DNA of 64,000 nucleotides, taken from Phil1 sp964487565. GTDB lineage: Bacteria > Bacillota > Clostridia > Christensenellales > CAG-138. Below, piece by piece: positions 16,115-24,326 of this stretch (position 1 is its first letter; each line of letters begins with the position of its first letter). The stretch lies in NCBI GenBank assembly GCA_964487565.1, contig CAZARN010000003.1:1-64000 (forward strand), written 5' to 3'. The notes below the pieces were generated by a model. It did no database searches. It saw only the letters and a list, made by a program, of their open reading frames with translations, and had not been told where the DNA came from. The position numbers and the translations under genes are program-made.

Positions 16115-16402
16115 GTGACAAATATTGAAGCTGCAAGGATATGCAAGGCCCTTGGGGAGGAAAACAGGCTCGGCATCGTGCGTATGCTCACCGGGGGCGA
16201 GAAGTGCGCGTGTAAGCTGCTTGAACGGTTTGCGATAACGCAGTCCACGCTTTCGCATCATATGAAGGTGCTTTGCGATTGCGACCTTGTGCTGGTGCGC
16301 AGGGAAGGCAAGTGGTGCTATTATTCGCTCAACTGCAAAACGCTGACGGCGTTCCGCGCGTTTATCGGCACGGTAAGCTGCGCTGAACAGACCCGGTGCT
16401 GA
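16115..16402 (+). CDS. ArsR family metal(loid)-responsive repressor
   Basis: A 95-residue winged-helix repressor starting at GTG with GAGGTG just upstream. The DNA-recognition helix is in ITQSTLSHHMKVL at about residues 46-58 and the sequence EKCACKLL at about 30-37 supplies the Cys-x-Cys pair that binds As(III) or Sb(III) in ArsR (compare the ELCVCDL motif). Binding of the metalloid releases the operator. It is followed 12 bases later by a permease and then a thioredoxin-like gene, the composition of a small arsenic or organoarsenical resistance operon. A longer frame opening upstream within the previous gene is an artefact. Confidence 0.88.
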   Translation: MTNIEAARICKALGEENRLGIVRMLTGGEKCACKLLERFAITQSTLSHHMKVLCDCDLVLVRREGKWCYYSLNCKTLTAFRAFIGTVSCAEQTRC

Positions 16403-16414
16403 GGTGAGCGGCTT

Positions 16415-17413
16415 ATGGTTTGGGAATTCATTCAAAACGAGATACTGGGTATGCGCTGGCTCAACGAGCTTATCGGCAGGCTTCTTGCCCTGACGGGGCT
16501 TGACGTTGAGAGCGGGCTCGGCGGCAGCTTGCGTTTCTTTGTTTTTGACACGATAAAGATAATACTTCTGCTGTGCACGCTGATATTTGTCATCAGCTAT
16601 ATACAAAGCTATTTTCCGCCGGAGAGAAGCAAAAAAATAATGGGTTCGTTCCACGGTATTTGGGCGAACTGCGTTTCCGCGCTGCTCGGCACCGTGACGC
16701 CGTTTTGCTCCTGCTCGTCAATACCGCTTTTCATCGGCTTCACGAGCGCCGGGCTGCCGATCGGGGTAACGTTTTCGTTCCTGATATCGTCGCCAATGGT
16801 GGATCTAGGCAGCCTTGTTTTGCTGATGAGCATTTTTGGCGTAAAGGTCGCGGTGATATATGTTTTGCTGGGCCTTGTGACGGCTGTTGCGGGCGGGGCG
16901 CTGATCGAGCGGCTGCATATGGAAAAATACGTTGAGGAATTCGTGTTTTCGGTCAACGCGGCGGACGCCGGGTGCGAAACGCTTTCACAGAAAATGCGCC
17001 TCGATTCCGCGGCGCGGCAGATGCTGGCCACGTTGAAGAAGGTGCTGCCTTATATCCTGATAGGAGTCGGCATAGGCGCAATAATACACAACTGGATACC
17101 CGCAAGCTGGATCGAGGCTGTTCTCGGCTCGAACAATCCGTTCGGCGTCGTGATGGCGACGCTCATCGGCGTGCCGATGTATGCCGATATATTCGGCACG
17201 ATACCTATCGCGGAGGCGCTTTTGGGCAAAGGCGCCCAGCTCGGCACGGTATTGAGCTTCATGATGGCGGTGACAACGCTGTCGCTGCCGTCGCTGATAA
17301 TGCTGCGCAAGGCGCTCAAGCCGAAACTCATCTTGATATTCACGGGGATATGCACGATAGGAATAATCATCGTGGGATATATTTTCAATATGCTTCAACC
17401 GTTTTTAATATAG
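16415..17413 (+). CDS. DUF318/ArsP-type permease
   Basis: A 332-residue membrane protein with about eight hydrophobic segments, of the UPF0718/DUF318 permease family. The signature TPFCSCSSIPLFIGF is at about residues 94-108; in the ArsP branch conserved cysteines of this loop take part in extrusion of trivalent organoarsenicals. A second conserved segment is GVPMYADIFGTIPIAEAL. With a CxC-bearing ArsR upstream and a thioredoxin-like protein downstream, export of an arsenical from the cytoplasm is the best hypothesis. RBS GAGGTGAG just before the ATG. Confidence 0.85.
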   Translation: MVWEFIQNEILGMRWLNELIGRLLALTGLDVESGLGGSLRFFVFDTIKIILLLCTLIFVISYIQSYFPPERSKKIMGSFHGIWANCVSALLGTVTPFCSCSSIPLFIGFTSAGLPIGVTFSFLISSPMVDLGSLVLLMSIFGVKVAVIYVLLGLVTAVAGGALIERLHMEKYVEEFVFSVNAADAGCETLSQKMRLDSAARQMLATLKKVLPYILIGVGIGAIIHNWIPASWIEAVLGSNNPFGVVMATLIGVPMYADIFGTIPIAEALLGKGAQLGTVLSFMMAVTTLSLPSLIMLRKALKPKLILIFTGICTIGIIIVGYIFNMLQPFLI

Positions 17414-17431
17414 CCGAAGGAGGGAACATAT

Positions 17432-17734
17432 ATGGCTTTGATCGGAAAAAGGAAGGTAAACGGCGTTGACGCCGTCGAGCGCACGCAGTGCCGTGTGAAA
17501 ATACTCGGCGGCGGCTGCGCGCGGTGCGGCGCGCTTGAAAAAAGCACGCTTGAAGCGCTTGCCCTGCTTGGCATGGATACGCATGTGGAGCATGTGACGG
17601 ATTACTCCGCGATAGCTTCATACGGCGTGATGTCCACACCCGCGCTTGTGATGGACGGGAAGGTGCTGTGCAGCGGCCGCGTCCCCGGCAGGGATGAGAT
17701 CGCGGAGATGATAAAAAAGGCCGAGGTAAGCTGA
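17432..17734 (+). CDS. Small redox-active thioredoxin-fold protein
   Basis: A 100-residue protein of the MTH895/TM0996-like thioredoxin family. The active-site-like motif Cys-Ala-Arg-Cys is at residues 29-32, followed by the conserved cis-proline segment MSTPALVMDGKVLCSGRVP at about 66-84. These small proteins commonly sit beside DUF318 permease genes, where they are thought to reduce or present the substrate, though their partner is not proven. RBS AAGGAGG. Last gene of the arsR operon; no clear terminator follows before the decayed stretch. Confidence 0.88.
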   Translation: MALIGKRKVNGVDAVERTQCRVKILGGGCARCGALEKSTLEALALLGMDTHVEHVTDYSAIASYGVMSTPALVMDGKVLCSGRVPGRDEIAEMIKKAEVS

Positions 17735-17747
17735 AAGGCAATGCGCG

Positions 17748-17883
17748 TCAGATATCCTTGAGCATCAGAAGCCCGGCGACGCGGCCATCCGCCGTCAGCG
17801 CAAAAGCGACCGCCTCCTTGGCGTCGCCGCTGAAGCCGAGCTGGATGCGCTCGCTCTTGATGCGCCGTATTTTTGCGCGCTGC
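17748..17883 (-). pseudogene. 3' fragment of a lost gene
   Basis: On the minus strand about 45 codons read RAKIRRIKSERIQLGF, then SGDAKEAVAFALTADGRV and AGLLMLKDI before a stop, with the codon bias of the surrounding genes. Upstream the frame continues into AT-richer, repeat-bearing sequence and soon meets a stop, with no start codon. It looks like the surviving C-terminus of a gene removed by deletion. I cannot assign the family. The rest of 17940-18140 holds no gene I can support. Confidence 0.45.
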
Positions 17884-17939
17884 GCATTAGGGATTGCCGA
17901 TGCTTCATGCCTTGCGTTACTCTTGCATGAGGGATTTGC
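17884..17939 (+). repeat. Short imperfect direct repeat
   Basis: GCATTAGGGATTGC at 17884-17897 and GCATGAGGGATTTGC at 17925-17939 repeat 27 bases apart, exactly where the gene fragment loses its coding character. They may mark a recombination or insertion point. Confidence 0.5.
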
Positions 17940-18141
17940 ACTTCCTTTCGGGCATTGTTCGCTGCAGCGGACTCACGATAACCGATTTGTGCAAATACTT
18001 AATAATTTTCTTCCAGGTGTCAAATATGTGTTGCGGTCCCACGCGGATACGGAGCGATGAGGGCCGCGCGAATTGACATTCTCATACCGTTATGGTAAAT
18101 TTCATATATACTTTATATTGGTGTAAGCGGTGGAGTCTGTC

Positions 18142-18161
18142 ATAAAGCTTTTATGCTTTAT
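18142..18161 (+). promoter_or_regulatory. Inverted repeat before the KdpD-like gene
   Basis: ATAAAGC and GCTTTAT flank TTTTAT. It lies in an AT-rich segment with promoter-like TTTATATT, 150 bases before the kinase gene. It may be an operator or a weak terminator. Confidence 0.35.
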
Positions 18162-18310
18162 TTATGCCGATATATAAGCAGCGCTTCGCGTACCCTGCGG
18201 AGCCTGCGATCAGGGAAGACAGACGCCGCCTCCGGAAAGCGCAGCATTGCGCAGCCGGGAGCGGCATTTATATTTGCCGGATACCGCGCCGGGAACGAAA
18301 GGAAACGCTG

Positions 18311-19384
18311 ATGAACATGAAACGGCGCTTCATAAATGGCAGGATGTTCCGCATTACATTGAAGGATGCGGCGGTTTCGCTCGGCATACTGACGGCGGCC
18401 GCTGCGTTTTGCGCGCTGCTGCATTATGCGGTGGGCAAGGGCGAATACTCCTCCACGATCTTTATACTGGCGGTATTTCTCATCGCGCGCTTCACCGACG
18501 GATACCTGTGCGGAATAATATCCTCTTTCATCGGGGTGCTCGCGGTGAACTATATGTTCACATTCCCGTATCTGAGTTTCAATTTTACGCTTGCGGGTTA
18601 TCCGCTCACGATCCTGTGTATGCTCGCGGTCTCGATCGCGACGAGCGCGCTCACGAGCCGGGCGAAGGAAAGCGTGCGGATGTGCATAGAAGCGGAGAAG
18701 GAAAAGACGAGAAGCAATCTGCTGCGCGCCGTGTCGCACGACCTCAGGACCCCGCTCACATCCATAAGCGGGGCGCTTTGCGTGATACGCGAGGATGAGG
18801 GCAAGCTCGGGGCGGAGGAGCGGGAGGAGCTGCTGCGCAGCGCGCAGGAGGATGCGCAGTGGCTGATACGCATGGTCGAAAACCTGCTCACAGTCACGCG
18901 CATAGACGGGGAAAATCAGGGCGGCGTGATAAAGGTGCCGGAGACGGTTGAGGATATCGTGTCCGGCGCGGTGATAAAGTTTCGCAAACGCTTCCCCGGC
19001 GTGGAGCTGTGCGTGAACATACCCGATGAATGCCTGATGGTGCCGGTGGACGCGGTGCTCATCGAGCAGGTGCTGCTGAACCTGTTTGAAAACGCCGTGC
19101 TGCACGGCAAACATACAGACAGGATAACGCTTTCGGTGAGCGAAGCCGAAGGCAAAGCCGTGTTCGATGTCGCGGACAACGGCGCGGGCATAGACAACGC
19201 GAAGATAGCCCATCTTTTTGACGGGTATCTGCTCGGTTCGGATGAGACAGGCGGGGACCGCAAGCGGAACATGGGCATCGGCCTTTCGGTCTGCAACGCA
19301 ATAATTCAGGCGCACGGCGGCGTGATGCACGCAAAGAACATGCCGGGCGGGGGAGCAGTGTTCGAATTCATACTGGATCTTTGA
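18311..19384 (+). CDS. KdpD-like sensor histidine kinase lacking the N-terminal KdpD/Usp domains
   Basis: A 357-residue kinase. Residues about 20-112 form four hydrophobic segments of the DUF4118 type found in KdpD; the H-box AVSHDLRTPLTS puts the phosphorylated histidine at residue 143; N, G1 and G2 boxes (NLFENAVLHG, DNGAGID, GIGLSVC) complete the ATPase domain. The roughly 380-residue N-terminal KdpD and universal-stress domains of full KdpD are absent. It should phosphorylate the downstream KdpE-like regulator. No kdpFABC genes are in the window, so the signal and target are open. Start 18311 follows GAAAGG; a longer frame from 18164 lacks a site. Confidence 0.88.
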   Translation: MNMKRRFINGRMFRITLKDAAVSLGILTAAAAFCALLHYAVGKGEYSSTIFILAVFLIARFTDGYLCGIISSFIGVLAVNYMFTFPYLSFNFTLAGYPLTILCMLAVSIATSALTSRAKESVRMCIEAEKEKTRSNLLRAVSHDLRTPLTSISGALCVIREDEGKLGAEEREELLRSAQEDAQWLIRMVENLLTVTRIDGENQGGVIKVPETVEDIVSGAVIKFRKRFPGVELCVNIPDECLMVPVDAVLIEQVLLNLFENAVLHGKHTDRITLSVSEAEGKAVFDVADNGAGIDNAKIAHLFDGYLLGSDETGGDRKRNMGIGLSVCNAIIQAHGGVMHAKNMPGGGAVFEFILDL

Positions 19385-19397
19385 AAGGTGGTTTGTG

Positions 19398-20108
19398 ATG
19401 GAAAGAAAGTGTCTTGTGCTGGTTATTGAAGACGACGCGGGAATAACAAGCTACATGAAGACCGTGCTTGCCGCAAACGGCTATGACTTCCTTCATGCAA
19501 AGGACGGCGCGAACGCCATGATGCTGATAACCTCGCATTGCCCGGATATAATCCTGCTTGACCTCGGCCTTCCGGATATGGACGGGCTGAACATAATATG
19601 CAAGGTGCGCGAATGGTCGCATACGCCGATAATCGTGGTTTCCGCGCGCACGCATGAACGCGAGAAGGTCGAGGCGCTTGATCTCGGGGCTGACGATTAT
19701 ATAACAAAGCCCTTCGGCAGCGCCGAACTGCTTGCAAGGATACGCACCGCCATGCGTCACACTGCGCTTTCGCGCGAATCGGCGCCCGATCAGGCGCGCA
19801 CGGGCGTTTTCAACGCGGGCGGGCTCACGATAGACTACGGCAAACGCCACGCATATGTGGACGGAAAGGATATAAAGCTCACCCAGATCGAATACAAGAT
19901 CGTTGCCATGCTTTCAAACTATGCCGGCAGGGTGCTGACATACGATCAGCTCATGAAGGGCGTATGGGGCCCGAACAGCGCGGGCGATCATCAGATACTG
20001 CGCGTGAACATGGCCAATATCCGGCGCAAGATGGAGGCGGAGCCTGCCGCGCCGAAATATATATTCACAGAAACCGGCGTGGGATACCGCATGGTGGAAG
20101 AGGACTGA
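19398..20108 (+). CDS. kdpE: KdpE-like OmpR-family response regulator
   Basis: A 236-residue regulator: receiver domain with the acidic pair at residues 11-13, phospho-acceptor Asp55 in LLDLGLP and Lys in ITKPF, then a C-terminal winged helix (KLTQIEYKIVAML to GVGYRMVEED). The closest pattern is KdpE, fitting the kinase 13 bases upstream. GTG at 19395 directly precedes the ATG at 19398; the spacing from AAAGGTGG favours ATG. Target genes are not adjacent, so regulation is in trans. Confidence 0.92.
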   Translation: MERKCLVLVIEDDAGITSYMKTVLAANGYDFLHAKDGANAMMLITSHCPDIILLDLGLPDMDGLNIICKVREWSHTPIIVVSARTHEREKVEALDLGADDYITKPFGSAELLARIRTAMRHTALSRESAPDQARTGVFNAGGLTIDYGKRHAYVDGKDIKLTQIEYKIVAMLSNYAGRVLTYDQLMKGVWGPNSAGDHQILRVNMANIRRKMEAEPAAPKYIFTETGVGYRMVEED

Positions 20109-20112
20109 GCGC

Positions 20113-20137
20113 GACGCCGCGCGGCGTTCGCGGCGTC
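20113..20137. terminator. Perfect hairpin between convergent genes
   Basis: GACGCCGCG and CGCGGCGTC flank a seven-base loop between the kdpE-like and spoIIE-like genes; it overlaps the stop codon of the latter. It lacks a T-run on either strand, so termination by it alone is uncertain. Confidence 0.5.
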
Positions 20138-21581
20138 AGGCCGCGGCGGAGTCAACGCGAATGACAACGGCGCTCATGTCGTCGGCAAAGCCGCGCTCAA
20201 CGGCGCGGGCTACGAGCGCGCCGGCCGCGTCCTCGGGCGTGTTCGCGCCGCCGACAAGCTCCACCACAGACGCGATAAGCTCCATGCCCAGCGCGTCCGA
20301 AAGGCCGTCCGTCATCATGACGAGCGCGTCCCCGCGCCTGAGCGTGAGCGCGCATTCACCCGCGCGCGCGCAGCTTATTATCCCTGCGGGAAGGGCGGGC
20401 GCTTCCACGGCGCGCACCTTCCCGTCCCGCAGTATATAAGTCGGCGGCGCGCCGAACTTCACGATCTGTGCTTCGCCCGTGGCAAGGTCAAGGCAAACGG
20501 CGTCAAGCGTCGCATACATTTCTTCATCGGAGAGCATGAGAAGGCTGTTAAGGCAGCCTTTGGCGGCTTCACCGTATCCTATGGAAAACATATCGGCAAA
20601 AAGAAGGGCTGCGTTCGCGCTTTCGCGCCTCGCGGCCTCGCCCGAACCCATGCCGTCGCTTAAAATTGCCAGAAATCTTCCCTCTTCGCGACGCAGTATC
20701 ATGGAATCGCCGGAAACTTCGCTTGTCTTCATCGCCACGGCTGCGGATCCGCTCGTCACGTCAAAGCGCCTGTACGGGGCTGTACCGTCCGTTGAAGCCA
20801 GCGCCTCCATCGCGCCGCAGACGCCGTCAAGCTGACGCGCGGCGAGCGTGTTGCCGTCCCCGCTCAAATCGATATAGCGCGCGATGCCCCGCGCAACGTC
20901 CGCGGAGCTTTGCAGCTTTTTGCGCGTGCGCATGAGCTCCGCCGTGGAGCCTGCCCTGCTCCTGCATACCCCGAGGGCGGAAAAGAGCATCGCCGCCAGA
21001 CCCGTTATGCCCGAAAGCGGTTTTGATATCACGAGCGCCAGCACGAGCAGCGCAGAAAGCATGCCGAGCGTCGCCGCGTCCGTGCGTGAAAGGCGGCGCC
21101 CGTCCATGAAGGCCGAAAGCGCGCGCGCACCGCGCAGGATGACCGCGGCCGCCGCGGGGGAGATGAGAAGACTGCAAAGTCCGAGCACGAATCCGTCGCC
21201 CCAGACGGGATATATGAACGGGATGAGGATCGCCTGCGCGAGGACGCCGCAAACGCATGTGCGGATGAGCGCGCGCGTGCCGCGCGCGGGCTTGACGAGC
21301 GCCATGATGAGCTGCGCCCCGCCGAAGAGGGCCGCCGCCGAGAAGGAGGCGAGACTGCCCGAAGCGAGGGCGCCCGCCAGAACGCCAAGCAGCACGAAGC
21401 ACGCGCCGTTCATGGAGATCAGCCATGCGGCGGCGACCGCGCACACCGCAAGCGGGGCAAAACCCATCGTGCCGGCGGCGCCGGCGATGAACCCTGCCGA
21501 TATGGCGAGCGCGCGCATCGGGGTCATCCTTCTGGCGGCGGCGGAAACTGCGGCTGAAGCGTTCACATCAAGATCCTCCAT
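20136..21581 (-). CDS. spoIIE: SpoIIE-like membrane protein serine phosphatase
   Basis: A protein of about 480 residues: roughly ten hydrophobic segments in the first half, then a PP2C-type SpoIIE phosphatase domain with the hallmark LSDGMGSGEAAR and the C-terminal FADDMSAVVIRV. SpoIIE dephosphorylates SpoIIAA to activate sigma-F in the forespore. It is much shorter than the 827-residue B. subtilis protein, mainly in the linker between membrane part and phosphatase, so a paralogous stage II-like phosphatase is possible. The start is uncertain: no good ribosome-binding site precedes 21581; alternatives are 21614 and 21518 (the last has AGAAGG at correct distance). Confidence 0.8.
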   Translation of the reverse strand: MEDLDVNASAAVSAAARRMTPMRALAISAGFIAGAAGTMGFAPLAVCAVAAAWLISMNGACFVLLGVLAGALASGSLASFSAAALFGGAQLIMALVKPARGTRALIRTCVCGVLAQAILIPFIYPVWGDGFVLGLCSLLISPAAAAVILRGARALSAFMDGRRLSRTDAATLGMLSALLVLALVISKPLSGITGLAAMLFSALGVCRSRAGSTAELMRTRKKLQSSADVARGIARYIDLSGDGNTLAARQLDGVCGAMEALASTDGTAPYRRFDVTSGSAAVAMKTSEVSGDSMILRREEGRFLAILSDGMGSGEAARRESANAALLFADMFSIGYGEAAKGCLNSLLMLSDEEMYATLDAVCLDLATGEAQIVKFGAPPTYILRDGKVRAVEAPALPAGIISCARAGECALTLRRGDALVMMTDGLSDALGMELIASVVELVGGANTPEDAAGALVARAVERGFADDMSAVVIRVDSAAA

Positions 21582-21757
21582 GGAAAGTTGTATCAATATG
21601 ATAGCCTGTCCCATGCGTAAGGATCGTCGAAACGGCGTCAAATGCGCTGTCGAAATGCGGCTAAAGCGCGCCTTTTAAATAAAAAATGCTCCGTATGAAT
21701 GGTATGAGAACTGAATTTGATATATAATCAACTGATAAAATCTTTGGAGGGAAAGTT

Positions 21758-23530
21758 ATGCCAAACACGCTGCTTGCTTTGGGATATGCGTCAGAGGTCA
21801 GGCTTTGCGCCGCCTCCCCGGCGATAAAACTCGGCGACCCGATGAGGAACGCCGCTTCGATAATTCGCGCTATACGCCGTGCTGAGGACGCCGGGGCGGA
21901 TTATCTTGCCCTGCCGGAGCTTTGCCTTACCGGGGCGACGCTCGGCTCCCTGCTGAATCATTGCGTGATAACGGACGCGGCGAAGGCCGCCCTCACCCAT
22001 ATTTGCGAGCAAACGCGCCAGTGCTCCGTCACGGCGGCGGTGGGCTTGCCCTATATCGTGTGCGGCACGCCGATGAGCTGTATCGCCCTCATACGCTTCG
22101 GGCGCGTGATCGCGGTCATCCCCGCGGCGCATTCAAATTCCCCGTTCGGGTTCATCCCGTCGCTTGAGCGCAGCGCCGTTGCGCGCAGTCCGCTGACCCC
22201 CGTGTCAAAGCTTGCGGCAGGCTTCGGCAACGAGCTTTTCATCGATTGTCCGCAGGCGCGCGAAGGGCATGTGATGCTCATGTCAAGCTCCCTCAACGCG
22301 ACGGCGAAAAGCTTTGACGAGACGTCGCAGGCGCTTTGCGCATATACCGCGCGCACCGGCATGGCCGTGGCTTACGCGGCCCCCGGCCGCGGGGAAAGCA
22401 GCACCTCATTCGTATTCGACGGGCTTTGCGCCATCGCCGCGCAGGGCAAGCTCATCGCCGTGTCAAAGCCCCTTGAGGAGGATCCGTTCGTGTGCGCAGG
22501 CGTGCAATGCGACGGACTTTCGCCGTTTGAACCGTTTTCGGATTCGGCGCCGGACGAGGGCATGTATGTTTCCTCAAACGAAGAAAAAGCGCGCGAACAG
22601 CTCCGCCGCATACTCGATCTTCAGGCGGCCGCGCTTTGCAGAAGGCTCACGCATATCGGCTGCCGCGGCTTTGTGGTCGGCGTGTCCGGCGGGCTTGACA
22701 GCGCGCTTGCGCTCATCGCCGCCGCCGCCGCGATGGACGTGCTGAAAAAGCCCCGCGCGGATATCGTGGGCATATCAATGCCGGGCTTCGGCACATCGGG
22801 CCGCACGAAGGGCAATTCCCAAAAGCTCGTTGAGGCGCTTGGCTGCGAATACAGGGAGATCAGCGTCGTTGCGGCGTGCAGGGAGCATTTCAGCAACATC
22901 GGACACGATGAGAGCGCGCGCGACAGCGTGTATGAAAACGCGCAGGCGCGCGAGCGCACGAAGATACTGCTCAGCGTCGCAAACGGAGAAAATCTGCTCG
23001 ACGTGGGCACGGGCGACCTTTCCGAAGCAGCACTCGGCTGGACGACCTTCGGCGGCGATCACCTTGCGCAGTACGGCGTGAACGCTTCCATACCCAAAAC
23101 GATAATACGCCGCGTCGTTGAGGAAGCCTGCTTCCGTTTCCCTGAGGCGGCGCAGATACTGCGCGATATCCTTTCAACGCCCGTCAGCCCGGAGCTTCTG
23201 CCGCCCGTGGACGGCGTGATCTCGCAGAAGACGGAGGAGCTTATCGGCTCGTATGAGCTGCACGATCTGTTCATATATCATATGATGCAGGGCGAACGCC
23301 CGCAGGAGCTTTATGACGCCGCAAAGGCGGCGCTTCCATTCCCGGAGGATGAGGTGTACAGGGTGCTGGGCATTTTTCTAAAAAGGTTCTTTGCGCAGCA
23401 GTACAAGCGCAACTGCGCCCCCGAAGCGCCGGAGATATGCCTTTCGATCGCACCGGCGGCGTTTGACATGCCCTCGGATATTCATGCGGGGGCGTTCCTC
23501 AACGAGTATGAACGCATAAGGCGAAGCTGA
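21758..23530 (+). CDS. nadE: NAD+ synthase with degenerate N-terminal glutaminase (nitrilase) domain
   Basis: A 590-residue protein with the two-domain layout of glutamine-dependent NAD synthetase: nitrilase-like domain (about 1-270) and C-terminal synthetase with the PP-loop VSGGLDSALA at about 308-317 and PGFGTSGRTKGNSQKL. It converts deamido-NAD to NAD. The synthetase half looks intact. In the nitrilase half the Glu of LPELCLTG is kept, but the place of the catalytic Lys (PKxxxPNY in relatives) reads IPAAHSN, and where the catalytic Cys is expected (ICEDLW) the sequence reads LFIDCPQ. Glutamine hydrolysis is therefore probably lost and free ammonia used. RBS GGAGGG. Confidence 0.9.
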   Translation: MPNTLLALGYASEVRLCAASPAIKLGDPMRNAASIIRAIRRAEDAGADYLALPELCLTGATLGSLLNHCVITDAAKAALTHICEQTRQCSVTAAVGLPYIVCGTPMSCIALIRFGRVIAVIPAAHSNSPFGFIPSLERSAVARSPLTPVSKLAAGFGNELFIDCPQAREGHVMLMSSSLNATAKSFDETSQALCAYTARTGMAVAYAAPGRGESSTSFVFDGLCAIAAQGKLIAVSKPLEEDPFVCAGVQCDGLSPFEPFSDSAPDEGMYVSSNEEKAREQLRRILDLQAAALCRRLTHIGCRGFVVGVSGGLDSALALIAAAAAMDVLKKPRADIVGISMPGFGTSGRTKGNSQKLVEALGCEYREISVVAACREHFSNIGHDESARDSVYENAQARERTKILLSVANGENLLDVGTGDLSEAALGWTTFGGDHLAQYGVNASIPKTIIRRVVEEACFRFPEAAQILRDILSTPVSPELLPPVDGVISQKTEELIGSYELHDLFIYHMMQGERPQELYDAAKAALPFPEDEVYRVLGIFLKRFFAQQYKRNCAPEAPEICLSIAPAAFDMPSDIHAGAFLNEYERIRRS

Positions 23531-23534
23531 GAAT

Positions 23535-24326
23535 ATGTTTCCTGAAAACGCTGAACAGAATACGCTGCGCGCAAGCAATTATCTTGATGCGGCGCTTGAC
23601 GTGGGCGAAGCGATGCTTCTTTCCGGCGCGGAAATTTCGCGCACGGAGGACAGCATAAAGCGCATATGCCTTTCCTTCGGGGCGGAGCGGACCGACGTTT
23701 ATGTGACGACCAACCTCGTCGTCGTGAGCGTATATTCGCACGCGGCCACGCCCATCACGCAGACGCGCCGCATAAAGGGCATGCAATATGACCTCAACCG
23801 GCTTGACAGGCTCAACTCCCTTTCGCGCCGCATATGCGCCGGGGCTGTGCCGCTTGACCGCATCGGGGCGGAGCTTGACGGCATACGGCATGAAAAACAA
23901 CACTCCCTTGGGGTGGGGGTGCTGATATACGCGCTCATCGCGCTTTCATTCACGCTGTTTTTCGGCGGGTGCATTGCGGACGCGGTGATATCCGCCGTGA
24001 TCGCCGGGATACTCAAGCTCGTGCATGTTAGGCTCAAACGGATGGAGCCAAACGCATTCCTTATGATGTTCATATGTTCCGCGGTTGGCGGATTTCTCGC
24101 TTTCCTTGCCGTGAAGACGGGACTCGGCGCATCGGCTGAAAAGATAAGCATCGGCGACATAATGCTTTTCATTCCGGGCATTGCCCTCACGAACGCAATA
24201 CGCGACGTTTTTTCGGGCGACACAATGTCCGGCCTGCTGCGTTTCATCGAAAGCCTTTTGCTCTCTCTCGTGGTATCGCTTGGCTTCGTGCTGCCGTGGC
24301 TTATTGCGGGAGGTGAGCTGCTGTGA
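23535..24326 (+). CDS. Threonine/serine exporter family protein, ThrE N-terminal half (YjjP-like)
   Basis: A 263-residue DUF1212 protein. The N-terminal cytoplasmic part carries the family motif LDVGEAMLLSGAEISRTED at about 15-33 and VYVTTNLVVVS; about five hydrophobic segments follow (about 125-260). Together with the next gene it forms the two-subunit version of the ThrE exporter, which in enteric bacteria (YjjP/YjjB) exports succinate and in actinobacteria exports threonine/serine. Starts four bases after nadE. The stop overlaps the GTG of its partner. Confidence 0.9.
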   Translation: MFPENAEQNTLRASNYLDAALDVGEAMLLSGAEISRTEDSIKRICLSFGAERTDVYVTTNLVVVSVYSHAATPITQTRRIKGMQYDLNRLDRLNSLSRRICAGAVPLDRIGAELDGIRHEKQHSLGVGVLIYALIALSFTLFFGGCIADAVISAVIAGILKLVHVRLKRMEPNAFLMMFICSAVGGFLAFLAVKTGLGASAEKISIGDIMLFIPGIALTNAIRDVFSGDTMSGLLRFIESLLLSLVVSLGFVLPWLIAGGELL

